This document shows, piece after piece, positions 10,333-20,211 of a stretch of 64,000 bases of DNA (positions are counted from its first letter, which is position 1; the number at the start of each line of letters is the position of its first letter). This DNA is from an uncultured Alphaproteobacteria bacterium (GTDB lineage Bacteria; Pseudomonadota; Alphaproteobacteria; Micropepsales; Micropepsaceae), in assembly GCA_903837555.1 (NCBI GenBank), contig CAILUV010000028.1, positions 18,326 to 82,325 on the forward strand, given 5' to 3'. A program made the position numbers and the translations under genes. The notes under the pieces are model-generated. The model saw only the letters and a program-made list of their open reading frames with translations. It did not search any database and had not been told where the DNA came from.

Positions 10333-10951
10333 GAATATCAGCCGCCGTGGCCTGATGCTGGTCCTGTCCTCGCCGTCGGGCGCGGGAAAGACCACTCTGT
10401 CGCGCCGCTTGCTGGAAAGCGACAGGAACATCTCGCTGTCGGTTTCGGCCACCACCCGCGCCATGCGGCCCGGCGAAGTGCATGGCAAGGACTATCACTT
10501 CCTGAAAATGGAAGAGTTCGAAGCCTGGCTGGGCGAAGGGAAATTCCTGGAACATGCCATGGTGTTCGGCAACCGCTATGGCACGCCGTCGCATCTGGTG
10601 ACGGACGAGCTGGGCGCAGGGCGCGATGTGCTGTTCGACATTGACTGGCAGGGCACCCAGCAGTTGAAAGAAAAGATGCGCGACGATCTGGTCAGCATCT
10701 TCATCCTGCCGCCCAGCCATGACGAACTGGAGCGCCGCCTGAAAACCCGCGCCCAGGACAGCGACGAGATCGTGGCGGGGCGCATGGCCAAGGCGGCGGA
10801 CGAAATCAGCCACTGGCCCGAATATGACTATGTCGTGGTCAACACCGATGTGGAAAAAGCGCTGGCCGACATTCAGGCGATCCTGAACGCCGAGCGCCTG
10901 CGTCGCAGCCGCCAGACCGGCATTTCCGAATTTGTCGGCCGGCTGATCTGA
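10322..10951 (+). CDS. gmk: guanylate kinase
   Basis: LVLSSPSGAGKTTLSRRLLE...SVSATTRAMRPGEVHGKDYHF. Confidence 0.96.
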   Translation: MSNENISRRGLMLVLSSPSGAGKTTLSRRLLESDRNISLSVSATTRAMRPGEVHGKDYHFLKMEEFEAWLGEGKFLEHAMVFGNRYGTPSHLVTDELGAGRDVLFDIDWQGTQQLKEKMRDDLVSIFILPPSHDELERRLKTRAQDSDEIVAGRMAKAADEISHWPEYDYVVVNTDVEKALADIQAILNAERLRRSRQTGISEFVGRLI

Positions 10952-11094
10952 GCTTCCGCGCCTGTTTGTGCTATACCGCACGAAGGGGAATCGCCGGGGG
11001 CACCATGACTGACATTACGAATTCGCGGCGCGTTATTCTGGGCGCGCTTTTGTCGCTCGCGCCGGCGTAGGCCTTCGCGCAGTTCCAGCTTCCC

Positions 11095-11862
11095 ATGGAA
11101 GCCTCCGACTATCTCAACCGCAAGATGGGCGGGTCGCCGTCCGCCGCCACCGCTACCACCGGGCCGGTGCCTGCGGGCGCCTCGCTCAGCCAGGGCCAGA
11201 TCGGCGCGGGCCTGAAGGATGCGATGAAAGTCGCCTCGCGCCGGGTGATCGGCCAGGTCGGAAAGCCCGACGGCTTCTTCCGCGATCCCGCCATCCGCAT
11301 TCCGTTGCCCGGATCTTTGGAGCGCATCGCCCAGCCGCTGCGCAGCGTCGGCGCCAGCGGGTTGCTGGACGATCTGGTGCTGCGGATGAACCGCGGCGCC
11401 GAACAAGCCGCGCCCAAGGCGCTGAACATTTTCGTCGATGCCGCATCCGGCATGAGTTTCGACGACGCCCGCGGCATCCTCACAGGTCCGCAGGATTCGG
11501 TGACCCGCTATTTCGAGCGTACCTGTGCCGGTCCACTGACCACATCCTTCACGCCGATCGTGCGTTCCAGCCTGAATGGCGCGGGCGCGATGCGGGCGCT
11601 GGATGCGGTGCAGGCCCGTGCGGGGAAAATACCGCTGATCGCCCAAGGCATGAATCTGGGGCAGGGGCTAGGACTTGGCCAAGGATTGGGCCAAGGGTTG
11701 GGCCAAGGACTGGGACAGGGCCTGGGCAATTTCGATCTTGTCACCTTCACCGTCGGCAAGGCGATGGAGGGGCTGTTCCACTATCTGGCGGTGGAAGAGC
11801 GCGAAATCCGCACCGACCCGGTGGCGCGTTCCACCACCCTGCTGCGCAATATCTTCGGCTGA
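11095..11862 (+). CDS. DUF4197 family protein (apparent signal-peptide exon 11005-11070 separated by in-frame TAG)
   Basis: Mature domain MEASDYLNRKMGG...GLFHYLAVEEREIRTDPVARSTTLLRNIFG; the same frame upstream reads MTDITNSRRVILGALLSLAPA*AFAQFQLP. Confidence 0.75.
   Translation: MEASDYLNRKMGGSPSAATATTGPVPAGASLSQGQIGAGLKDAMKVASRRVIGQVGKPDGFFRDPAIRIPLPGSLERIAQPLRSVGASGLLDDLVLRMNRGAEQAAPKALNIFVDAASGMSFDDARGILTGPQDSVTRYFERTCAGPLTTSFTPIVRSSLNGAGAMRALDAVQARAGKIPLIAQGMNLGQGLGLGQGLGQGLGQGLGQGLGNFDLVTFTVGKAMEGLFHYLAVEEREIRTDPVARSTTLLRNIFG
11656..11727 (+). repeat. in-frame minisatellite encoding LGQGLGLGQGLGQGLGQGLGQGLG
   Basis: Repeated 12-nt units ggccaaggattg / ggccaagggttg / ggccaaggactg / ggacagggcctg. 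Confidence 0.9.
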
Positions 11863-11881
11863 TCCAAAGGCTGCGCGACTT

Positions 11882-12736
11882 TTAAAGTGGCCGCGCTGAA
11901 GCGCGGGCTAGCGCCGCGAACTGCATGATCGTCAGGTCTTCAGGACGGGCGGTGGGATCGATCCCGGCTTTTTGCGCCAGTGCTTCGCCGCCCAAGGGCT
12001 TCAGCGACTGGCGCAGCATCTTGCGGCGCTGGCCGAAGGCGGCGGCGGTGACTTTTTCAAGATCCGAAAGATTGCACGGCGCCAGCGGCTGCTCGCGCGG
12101 CTCCAGCCGCACGATGGACGACGTCACCGAGGGCGGCGGCACGAAGGCGCTCGGGTTGACGTCGAACAGGATTTTTGCGGTGCATCGCCACTGGGCCAGC
12201 ACCGACAGCCTTCCATAATGTTCGGTACCGGGTTGGGCGGTGATGCGCTGCGCCACTTCCTTCTGGAACATCAGGGTGAGACTGGCCCAGACAGGCGGCC
12301 AGCTCTCCACCGTGAGCCATTTGATCAGGATCGCGGTGCCGACATTGTAGGGCAGGTTGGCTGCAACCCGTGCCCCGTTTGGCAGGATTGCGGTTTCATC
12401 CAGCGTCATGGCGTCGGCAGAAATCACTTCCAGCCTGCCAGGCCATGCGGCGGCAACCTGCTCCAGCGCCGGCAGGCAGCGCGCATCGCGTTCCACCGCA
12501 ATGACTTTGCCCGCGCCTTCGCTCAGCAGCGCCCGTGTCAGGCCGCCGGGGCCGGGCCCCACTTCGTAAAAGGTGCCGCCATCTTCGGCGCCGGCGGCGC
12601 GCGCGATCTTGCCGGTCAGGTTGAGATCGAACAGGAAATTCTGGCCCAGCGATTTCTTGGGCGCCAGGCCGTGCGCGGCAATCACTTCGCGCAGGGGCGG
12701 CAGGCCATCGCCGCCGGCTTTACTTGAATCGGGCAT
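11882..12736 (-). CDS. rsmA: 16S rRNA dimethyladenosine transferase
   Basis: [24 protein letters not shown]...[15 protein letters not shown]...[18 protein letters not shown] (KsgA). Confidence 0.96.
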   Translation of the reverse strand: MPDSSKAGGDGLPPLREVIAAHGLAPKKSLGQNFLFDLNLTGKIARAAGAEDGGTFYEVGPGPGGLTRALLSEGAGKVIAVERDARCLPALEQVAAAWPGRLEVISADAMTLDETAILPNGARVAANLPYNVGTAILIKWLTVESWPPVWASLTLMFQKEVAQRITAQPGTEHYGRLSVLAQWRCTAKILFDVNPSAFVPPPSVTSSIVRLEPREQPLAPCNLSDLEKVTAAAFGQRRKMLRQSLKPLGGEALAQKAGIDPTARPEDLTIMQFAALARASARPL

Positions 12737-13664
12737 CGGCCATGTCCGCGGCCATCTTCACCGCTGCGATCATGCTGCGGGCATCGGCCTTGCCCGTGCC
12801 GGCGATGTCGAACGCCGTGCCATGATCAGGCGAGGTGCGCACGATGGGAAGGCCCAGCGTGACATTCACGCCGTCCCAGAAGCTCAGCGTCTTGATCGGG
12901 ATCAATGCCTGGTCGTGATACATGCACAGCGCTGCGTCATAAGTCTTGCGCGCTTCCTCGTGAAACAGCGTATCGGCGGAAAGCGGTCCGGTAACGGCAA
13001 AGCCGCGCGCCTTCAGCGCCGCCACGGCGGGCGCGATCACGGTCAGGTCTTCATCGCCCATCACGCCGTCTTCTCCGGCATGGGGGTTCAGGCCCGCCAC
13101 CGCCAGGCGCGGCAACAGAATGCCGAAATCGCGGCGCAGCGCGGTCAGCACGATTTCGGCTGTCGCGAAAACGGAAAGCTTGTCGATGGCTTTGGGCACC
13201 TGCGCGACGGGCATGTGGATGGTGAGCGGCACCACGCGCAGCTTGTCGCTGGCCAGCATCATCACAGCGCGGGGCGCGCCCGTCAGGTGCGCCAGGAATT
13301 CGGTATGGCCGGGAAAGCCAAAGCCCGCGCCCTGCAGCACCGCCTTGTTGATCGGCGCGGTGACAACCGCGGCCGCTTCGCCCGCCAGGCAGGCTTTCAC
13401 GGCGATCTGGATGGCCTCAATGACCGCCGCGCCATTGGCGCGGTCCGGCTTGCCGGGTTTTGCGGCGGCGCGTGCGCTGGTGGCGATCAGGGCGTTCTGG
13501 TGACGGGCAAAGATGCCGGCATCGCCAACCAGCCTGAGGGGATGGTCACCGATGCGTCCGCTGAAATGCTCGAAGGCCGCCTGCGCCACCTCGGGGCCGA
13601 TGCCCGCAGGCTCGCCCATGGTGAGGAGGATCGGTAACGTCTTTGCGTTACCGGATGATGGCAT
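12720..13664 (-). CDS. pdxA: 4-hydroxythreonine-4-phosphate dehydrogenase
   Basis: [15 protein letters not shown]..., [38 protein letters not shown]. Confidence 0.96.
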   Translation of the reverse strand: MPSSGNAKTLPILLTMGEPAGIGPEVAQAAFEHFSGRIGDHPLRLVGDAGIFARHQNALIATSARAAAKPGKPDRANGAAVIEAIQIAVKACLAGEAAAVVTAPINKAVLQGAGFGFPGHTEFLAHLTGAPRAVMMLASDKLRVVPLTIHMPVAQVPKAIDKLSVFATAEIVLTALRRDFGILLPRLAVAGLNPHAGEDGVMGDEDLTVIAPAVAALKARGFAVTGPLSADTLFHEEARKTYDAALCMYHDQALIPIKTLSFWDGVNVTLGLPIVRTSPDHGTAFDIAGTGKADARSMIAAVKMAADMADARFK

Positions 13665-15435
13665 CGGGCCGGCTGTCGTCGCGCACCTGAATGTTCGACG
13701 CGCGCCGCAGGTCGCGCAGATAGCGCCGCGCCAGCGCTGAAATCTGGGACTGGAACAACTGGTCTTCCACCTGCTGGCGCGTGGGCATCACATAGGCTGT
13801 CTTGAGCTGCGGGCGCTGGTCGCAGCGCACGATCAGCTCGATGCCGGCGTCCGAGATGAACGGCACCGCCGCATCGCCCGGGCCGCTATTTTCCATCGCC
13901 TTCTGAATCTGCGGGCTCAGATCGCCCAGCCGGATGTTGCCCAGGTCGTTATAGACCGTGCCCTGCATCTGCTTGTGGACCTGTTCCAGCGTGGCGCAGC
14001 CATTGAAGCGTTGCTGCAACTGGACGGCCACCGCCATCACATTGTCGAGTTCGGACTTGGGGCTTTTGGGATTCACCGGGAACAGGAAACGCGCCAGCGG
14101 CAGGGTGCCGGCCGGGCCGGTGACGCCGGTCTTGGCGGTTTCGATCTTGGTGCCCAACGGCTCCTGGCGTTCGCGCAGGCCCAGAATGTAATAGCCACCA
14201 GCCGAACGCACCGGCTCGGAAATCTCGCCCACCGCCAGCTTGGCCAGCACGCTGTTCAGCTCCGGAGCAAGCTGGCCGTCATTGATCCAGCCCATGTCGC
14301 CATTGGTGGCGGCGCTGGGATGCTGGCTGAACTGGCGCGCGACCATCGCGAAGGGCGCGCCCTGGCGCAGTTGCACCAGGATATTCTCGGCGTCCTTTTT
14401 GACCTTGCCGTCCTGCTCGGGATTGTCGACGGGCAGGAAGATTTCCATCACGCGGTAATGCGGCTTGTTGGCGCCTTCGGCATGGCGGCGCATTTCGGCG
14501 TCGACCATTTCGGGCGTGATGTTCACGCGGTCGCCATACTGGTCCTGCACGGCCTTCATCCAGGCGATCGAGGCGGTGATCTGCGAGCGCAGCGCCTCTT
14601 CGCTGGCGCCGGCGGCGGTCAGGGTCTGGCGCAGTTGCTGGATGGTGAACTTGTTGTCCGACATCATCGCATTGATGCGCTTGTCGACTTCGGTGGGGCT
14701 GACGGTGATCTTCTTCTTCACCGCTTCCTGAAGCTGGAGCTTCTCCGATTCCAGGGTTTCCAGAATCTGCGCGCGGATGCTCTTGCGCTGTTCGGGGGTG
14801 AGCTGCTGGTTGATGCCCGACGTCGCCAGGTACAGCGCGACGCGCTGGCGCACTTCATAGTCTGAAATGGATTCGTCGTTCACCGTGGCGACGATGGAAT
14901 TGGAATCGTCCGGATCGCCTTGCGGCTCGGCAGCCTTGGCATCGGCGGGCGCCGTGCTGGCTTCCTGGATCGCCGGCACGAAAGCGGGTTGCGCGGGCGT
15001 GGCAGACGCTGTTGCTGTCGGCGCGGTGGTGGACGGCGTCGCGGTCGCGGCGGGCGGCGTGGTGCTGGTGACTGCCGGCGGGGCGGCAGACGCAGCGGAT
15101 GCGGCAGGCGCAGGCGTGAAGGGGGCAGCCGCGCGCGGTGTGGGCGCCACGGGCGCCGACACAACGGGCGCAGGTTCAGCCGTCGGCGCGGCGATATCGT
15201 CGGTGGTCGGGGCCGCATCGGCGGTGGGCGCGGCCACGTCGTCGGTAGTCGGTGGCGCGATGTCCGCCTGGGCGGTGCGTGTGGGCGCGGGTGCCGGCCC
15301 GGCAACGGGTGCATTCGGCGCCTGTTGGCCCGGCACGGCGGGAACGGCAGGCGCACGGTTGTCCTGCGCCAGACCCGGCGCGCTCGCCCATATCAGCGCG
15401 GCAGCGCCCAGCAAGAGTCTGTTGGTAATTCGCAT
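13648..15435 (-). CDS. surA: SurA-like periplasmic peptidyl-prolyl isomerase (PpiC-type) with long Ala/Pro/Thr-rich N-terminal linker
   Basis: Signal peptide MRITNRLLLGAAALIWASAPGLAQ; IVATVNDESISDYEVRQRVAL; parvulin domain; between lptD and pdxA. Confidence 0.88.
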   Translation of the reverse strand: MRITNRLLLGAAALIWASAPGLAQDNRAPAVPAVPGQQAPNAPVAGPAPAPTRTAQADIAPPTTDDVAAPTADAAPTTDDIAAPTAEPAPVVSAPVAPTPRAAAPFTPAPAASAASAAPPAVTSTTPPAATATPSTTAPTATASATPAQPAFVPAIQEASTAPADAKAAEPQGDPDDSNSIVATVNDESISDYEVRQRVALYLATSGINQQLTPEQRKSIRAQILETLESEKLQLQEAVKKKITVSPTEVDKRINAMMSDNKFTIQQLRQTLTAAGASEEALRSQITASIAWMKAVQDQYGDRVNITPEMVDAEMRRHAEGANKPHYRVMEIFLPVDNPEQDGKVKKDAENILVQLRQGAPFAMVARQFSQHPSAATNGDMGWINDGQLAPELNSVLAKLAVGEISEPVRSAGGYYILGLRERQEPLGTKIETAKTGVTGPAGTLPLARFLFPVNPKSPKSELDNVMAVAVQLQQRFNGCATLEQVHKQMQGTVYNDLGNIRLGDLSPQIQKAMENSGPGDAAVPFISDAGIELIVRCDQRPQLKTAYVMPTRQQVEDQLFQSQISALARRYLRDLRRASNIQVRDDSRPDAIIR

Positions 15436-15565
15436 CGTCTGTTTGTTCGTGGACCGCACAGCTGGGATCGTCCTCGCCAAAATCGGCGTTCGCCCCTAAC
15501 CCGCTGCCAAAATAAAGAATTTTGCGCTGCAATCAAGGCGCGAACCCCTCGCAACCCCAGCAAAA

Positions 15566-17788
15566 TCAGGGGTGGGTCAGGGCGAAAACGTCCCGTGGGA
15601 ACAGGGAGAAGGGCTGGATCGGGGTGTCGCCGGTTTTGAGATTAAACCGCAGAATCACCGAGGTGGAGGGTGGCACGCCCAGGATCACGTCCTGGGTGAA
15701 TTTACGCCGGTAGGCCACGGAAATGGCCAGGCATTCGTCCTCATAACCCAGGCCAAACTCGGTATTGAGGAACTTTTCCGACTGCAGGTCGCGCTGGCCC
15801 GCCACAAAGACCTGCCAGTTGCGCCAGACATTGAGGTCGAGCTGGGCGTTGATCTCCTGGCGGCTGGGCAGGCCCAGGGTAAGGGCGGAGGTCGGAAGCT
15901 GCACATAGCTGACCTGCACCGAGGAGCGGCCGCGTGTCCCCGTGACGTAAATTTCATGCCGCCGGACAGTGCCGTTGCCCCGGTCCACCGAAATGCGGTC
16001 GGTGATGTCGAGGTTGGGGAGCTTGACCGAAAAGCTGCCCACCAGGTCCGAGCTGGTGCCGCTGTTGCCCGACAGCCGCGCGAACAGCGGATCGGGCGGA
16101 CGCAGGCGATAGGTCTGGCCGAACTGCGTCTGCACCTTGCCGCCGCGGAACAGCGCTTCGGCCATCATGCCGACATTGGCGCGCGGCCCGGTTTCGATCA
16201 GGTCGTAGCCGGGCACCTGGTTGAAGCTGAAGACATTGTTGTCGTCGAATTCGAAATTGTTGGAGTCTTCGATGCGCAGGTTCGCCGGATTGCCGCCATA
16301 GGGCTGGGCGATCACTTGCGCGATGGGCTGCACGATGTAGGACCGGCCGCTGCCGCCCTGCGCCACGAACGGCCAGCGCCAGTCCAGCGCCGCAAAGGCC
16401 GTGCCGCGTTTGACGGTGTAGTCGCTGGCGGGCGTGGCGCCGGCCGCCGGCACGTCGAAGTGATAGCCGTCGCCGCGCGCATTCAGGACAAAGGTCCAGA
16501 TCTGGCCGTCGCCGAACACGAAGGGCTTTTTCCACTCCGCCTCGCCGGTCAGGCGGTGGCTGTTGCGGCCCGTGCGCCGGCCCAGCGCGACGCCGTTAAG
16601 GTCGAAGCGGAACGCGCCGCCCGCCACTTTCTGGGTGGGAATGAATGAAGCTTCCAGTCGCGGCAGCACATAGGGAATGGCTGCCTGGATGTCGCTGGAG
16701 CGCAGGCCCTGGAAGTAATAGCTGGTCAGCGCGAAGCGCGAGCGGCCCGGGGAGCCTTCCACGAAAATGTCGCTCACCAGCCGGTCCAGGAACGAGATGT
16801 CGTAGAACCGCATATAGGCATTGTTGGTCGTGGTCTGCACGTCAAAGCCGGTGCGCCACTCTTGCGTGAAGTTGTGCCGCCCCGAGCCGAACAGATGGCC
16901 ATAGGTCTGGTTGCGCGCCGTGCCCGACAGTCCGCCTTCCTGATTGTAGGCGCCGCTGCCCTGCAGCCACATGCCGCCCTGGTTCCAGCGGACGCGATAT
17001 TCCGCTTCCAGAAGCTGGCCGCCATTGGTCGAGGCCATGGGTGACAGCGTCATGTCCTGGCTCTGGTTCAGCGCGATATAGACCGGCGCGCGCAGGAAGT
17101 AGCCGATCTTGGTGGAGTTGCCGGCTTCGGGCGTCAGCAAGCCGCTGGCATAGCGCACGGTGGGATCGGGCACCGACATCACCGGCAGCCAGGCGACGGG
17201 AACGCCACCCACTTCCATCACCGCGTTGCGGAATTTGACCTTTTTCGCATCCTGGTCATAGACCACGCGCTCGGCCCTGACCTGCCACAGTGGCGTGCGG
17301 CTGCCGGTCTTCTGGCAGATGGTGCAGGGCGAATAGACGGCGCGATTGGCGATCACGGTATTGTCGTTGATGCGTTCGGCGCTGCGGGCCGCCAGCCGTC
17401 CGGTCTTGCCGATCAGCGCGCCGAAGCCCTTCAGCGCGCCGTCGCGCATGCGGTCGGTCAGCACGACTTCGTCGGCGAAGGCGACATTGCCGCGCGCATC
17501 CATCAGGCTGACCTTGCCGCGCGCCGTGATCGTGTCGGTGGTCTGGTCATATTCGACCCGGTCGGCCATCAGCGTCCGGCCCTGGTCGGAAATTTCGACA
17601 TTGCCCACCACCGAGACGATCTTGCGTTCGTCGTCGTAAACGACTTCCTCGGCCTGCAGATAGATCGGCTCGCGCTCGGTCGCCGGTTTGACCGTGCGCG
17701 ACGGGGGCGCATTGATCTGGGCCGCGGCCTGGGCGATCAGCGGCAGCAGGGCGCAGGCGCCCAGCGCCGCCAGCCGGAAGGATGTCAT
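15566..17788 (-). CDS. lptD: LPS-assembly outer membrane protein LptD
   Basis: Signal peptide, QAEEVVYDDERKIVSVVGNVEISDQGRTLMADRVEYDQ (OstA domain), beta-rich C-terminus. Confidence 0.94.
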   Translation of the reverse strand: MTSFRLAALGACALLPLIAQAAAQINAPPSRTVKPATEREPIYLQAEEVVYDDERKIVSVVGNVEISDQGRTLMADRVEYDQTTDTITARGKVSLMDARGNVAFADEVVLTDRMRDGALKGFGALIGKTGRLAARSAERINDNTVIANRAVYSPCTICQKTGSRTPLWQVRAERVVYDQDAKKVKFRNAVMEVGGVPVAWLPVMSVPDPTVRYASGLLTPEAGNSTKIGYFLRAPVYIALNQSQDMTLSPMASTNGGQLLEAEYRVRWNQGGMWLQGSGAYNQEGGLSGTARNQTYGHLFGSGRHNFTQEWRTGFDVQTTTNNAYMRFYDISFLDRLVSDIFVEGSPGRSRFALTSYYFQGLRSSDIQAAIPYVLPRLEASFIPTQKVAGGAFRFDLNGVALGRRTGRNSHRLTGEAEWKKPFVFGDGQIWTFVLNARGDGYHFDVPAAGATPASDYTVKRGTAFAALDWRWPFVAQGGSGRSYIVQPIAQVIAQPYGGNPANLRIEDSNNFEFDDNNVFSFNQVPGYDLIETGPRANVGMMAEALFRGGKVQTQFGQTYRLRPPDPLFARLSGNSGTSSDLVGSFSVKLPNLDITDRISVDRGNGTVRRHEIYVTGTRGRSSVQVSYVQLPTSALTLGLPSRQEINAQLDLNVWRNWQVFVAGQRDLQSEKFLNTEFGLGYEDECLAISVAYRRKFTQDVILGVPPSTSVILRFNLKTGDTPIQPFSLFPRDVFALTHP

Positions 17789-17852
17789 CAGACGTCCTCC
17801 CCGTGCGGATGCGTCAGCAGACGCGCCAAAAAAGAAAAGCAGGAGGGCGGCA

Positions 17853-18944
17853 TTAGCCGTCCTCCTGCGAGAATACCAGAGTCATGCCGATGAGAATGGA
17901 TGCCAGCGCGGGTGCTGTTGCCGCCAGCAATATGGGCACCGCGCCGGAACGGCCCAGCACGGTGGTGAGATCCTGGAAGAAGAACACGGCAAAGCCCGCC
18001 GCCGCGCTCATCAAGATGACCTTGGTCAGGCCGATGTCGCGTCCAAAGCGCAGCGAAAAGCTGGCCGCCATGAACACCATCGCTGCGAACAGCGCGGGCA
18101 GGGCATAGAGGCTGTAGAGATAAAGCTGGTAACGCGTGGCGGAAAATCCTGCGGCCTGGGCGGCGCGGATATAGCCGGGCAGGTCCCAGAAAGACAGCGT
18201 GTCGGGCGAGGCCGAGCTTTCCACGATCTGCTCCGGCGTCAGCGTGGTGTCGAGACGATAGCTGGCATGATGCTTGGGCGAGCCCTGCGGCCCGGAAACC
18301 CAGGCATCGTTCATCGTCCAGTAGCCGTCATGGAGCTGCGCAGATTTGGCGTCGATGCGGCCGGTGAAGCGGTCGCCCGCGCCGTACAGGAAAACCACCA
18401 CGTCCTGCAGATGCTCGCCCTGCCGCGCCACGCGCAGGGCGTGGATCACCGACTGCTGGGTTTCGTCGCCCTGGCGCAGCCACAGCCCGTTGATCGACAC
18501 CGAAAGCTGGGATTCCAGTCCCTTGACGTAGCGCGCTTCCAGGCCCGCGAACTCCGAGAACATTCGCGCGGAAATCGGCGTGAAGATCGTCACCACGAAC
18601 ACGCCGATCAGCACCGCCACCGTCAAGGGCGGCATCAGGAAATCCCAGGCCGAGACGCCGGCGGCGCGCGTCGCCACCAGCTCGCGGCTGCGCGCCAGCC
18701 GGACGAACGTGAAAACGCCGCCCAGCAGGATGGCGAAGGGCAGAATCTTCTGCCCCAGATTGGGAAGCTGCAGAAACGCCATGCCGATCGCCACCGAGGT
18801 GGAGACATTGTGCCCGGCAGTGCGGTTCAGAAGATCGACGATGTCGATCGACAGGGCCAGCACCAGGAAGATGGCGTAAACCGTCGCGAACCCGATCAGG
18901 AATTGCACGGCAAGATAACGATACAGCGTCCAGGACCAGCTCAT
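17853..18944 (-). CDS. lptG: LPS export ABC transporter permease LptG
   Basis: YjgP/YjgQ-type permease; SWTLYRYLAVQFLIGFATVYAIFLVLALSIDIVDLLNR. Confidence 0.93.
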   Translation of the reverse strand: MSWSWTLYRYLAVQFLIGFATVYAIFLVLALSIDIVDLLNRTAGHNVSTSVAIGMAFLQLPNLGQKILPFAILLGGVFTFVRLARSRELVATRAAGVSAWDFLMPPLTVAVLIGVFVVTIFTPISARMFSEFAGLEARYVKGLESQLSVSINGLWLRQGDETQQSVIHALRVARQGEHLQDVVVFLYGAGDRFTGRIDAKSAQLHDGYWTMNDAWVSGPQGSPKHHASYRLDTTLTPEQIVESSASPDTLSFWDLPGYIRAAQAAGFSATRYQLYLYSLYALPALFAAMVFMAASFSLRFGRDIGLTKVILMSAAAGFAVFFFQDLTTVLGRSGAVPILLAATAPALASILIGMTLVFSQEDG

Positions 18945-20113
18945 GCCGGGGCCTGTAACTGGCGCCGCGCCAGGATGGAAGTGGGACTATAGCCCGCCAG
19001 CACCGCGATCGCGGCGCCCGCGCCCAAAAGCGGCAAAAGATAGAACAGCGACACCAGCGCGGGATGGCGCTGGGCCAGTCCCATGATGCCGTAACCGGCG
19101 ATGCGCAGGCCCGCCGCCGCCAGGCTCGCCATCGTCAGGCGCAGCGCGATGCTGCCGCGCTGGCGCCGCCCGCGCATGACTGCCGCCAGCGCGATCATGG
19201 CGAAGGCGATGGCATAGAGTGGCTGCGACAGGCGGTTATGGCCTTCGGCGAAGAACTGGTTGCGGGTGCGCTCGTCCACGTCCGGCTCGGGGGGCCAGAA
19301 CAGTTCGCTCAGATACCGTTCCGGCATCTTGCGCAGCGTGTTGCGCGTGGGCCCGGCGAACTGGTCAAGGTTGATGGTGTGGCTTTTGTAGTTGAGCACC
19401 GAAAGCTGCTTGCCGCCCTGTTCGCTCATCTCGACAGTGCCGTCGAGCATGATCAGGCGCGTGCCGACGGGTGTCTGGGCGAGAATGCCTTTCTCGGCCA
19501 GGTAGGTGATGGGGCGCTTCCGGTCGCGATTGTCGTGCACCAGAATGCCCTTGATGTCGCCATTGCTGCCCAGCGCGCGGATGAAGACGGTCAGTCCTTG
19601 CGTGGGCGTGTTGAAATCGCCTTCGTTGAGCAGCGCGCCCGCCATGTCGGCGCGAATGTCCATCACCTTGTCGCGCAGGGCGCGCTGGCCCGCCGGCATC
19701 AGCCACAGGGCGCAAAGGTAGGTTAGCAGCATCACGATGCCCGCCGCCGCCAGCACCGGCATGGCAAGCTGGCGCAGCGAAAAGCCGGCGGACGCCATCG
19801 CCACCAGCTCGCTCTCGCCCGACAGGCGGTGCAGGGTGAACAGCGCCGCGAAGAAAAAGGCGATGGGCATGATGATCATCAGCAGCGTGGGCAGCAGCAG
19901 CAGGATCAGGTAGAGGAAGGTGGGGGCCGACTGGCCGCGATTGATCACCAGGTTGAGCAGCGGCAGGATGTTGACCAGCCACACCACGCTGGTGAGCAGG
20001 AAGGTCAGCATCGCTACCGGCCCGATGAGCTGGCCCAGCAGGTATACGGATAGCCGCCGTGGGCGCAGGGCGCCTGGCAGCCTTCCGGGCGCTTTGGGAC
20101 GCGCGCTTCCCAT
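18941..20113 (-). CDS. lptF: LPS export ABC transporter permease LptF
   Basis: YjgP/YjgQ-type; LSVYLLGQLIGPVAMLTFLLTSVVWLVNILPLLNLVINRG. Confidence 0.93.
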   Translation of the reverse strand: MGSARPKAPGRLPGALRPRRLSVYLLGQLIGPVAMLTFLLTSVVWLVNILPLLNLVINRGQSAPTFLYLILLLLPTLLMIIMPIAFFFAALFTLHRLSGESELVAMASAGFSLRQLAMPVLAAAGIVMLLTYLCALWLMPAGQRALRDKVMDIRADMAGALLNEGDFNTPTQGLTVFIRALGSNGDIKGILVHDNRDRKRPITYLAEKGILAQTPVGTRLIMLDGTVEMSEQGGKQLSVLNYKSHTINLDQFAGPTRNTLRKMPERYLSELFWPPEPDVDERTRNQFFAEGHNRLSQPLYAIAFAMIALAAVMRGRRQRGSIALRLTMASLAAAGLRIAGYGIMGLAQRHPALVSLFYLLPLLGAGAAIAVLAGYSPTSILARRQLQAPA

Positions 20114-20211
20114 GGCCTTAGGCCCCTTCTTGGAGGTCGGCGTGGATTCGACCTAAACTAGCACCAGAGTTCAACTTTTCGCCAATTCCCCGCCTGTTTC
20201 GGAGATATAGC

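Noticed and set aside
8257-10488. 743-aa minus-strand ORF across mltG-yicC-gmk
   Set aside because: Shadow ORF antisense to conserved genes.
11656-11727. Tandem repeat considered as a CRISPR-like array
   Set aside because: 12-nt in-frame coding units with no spacers.
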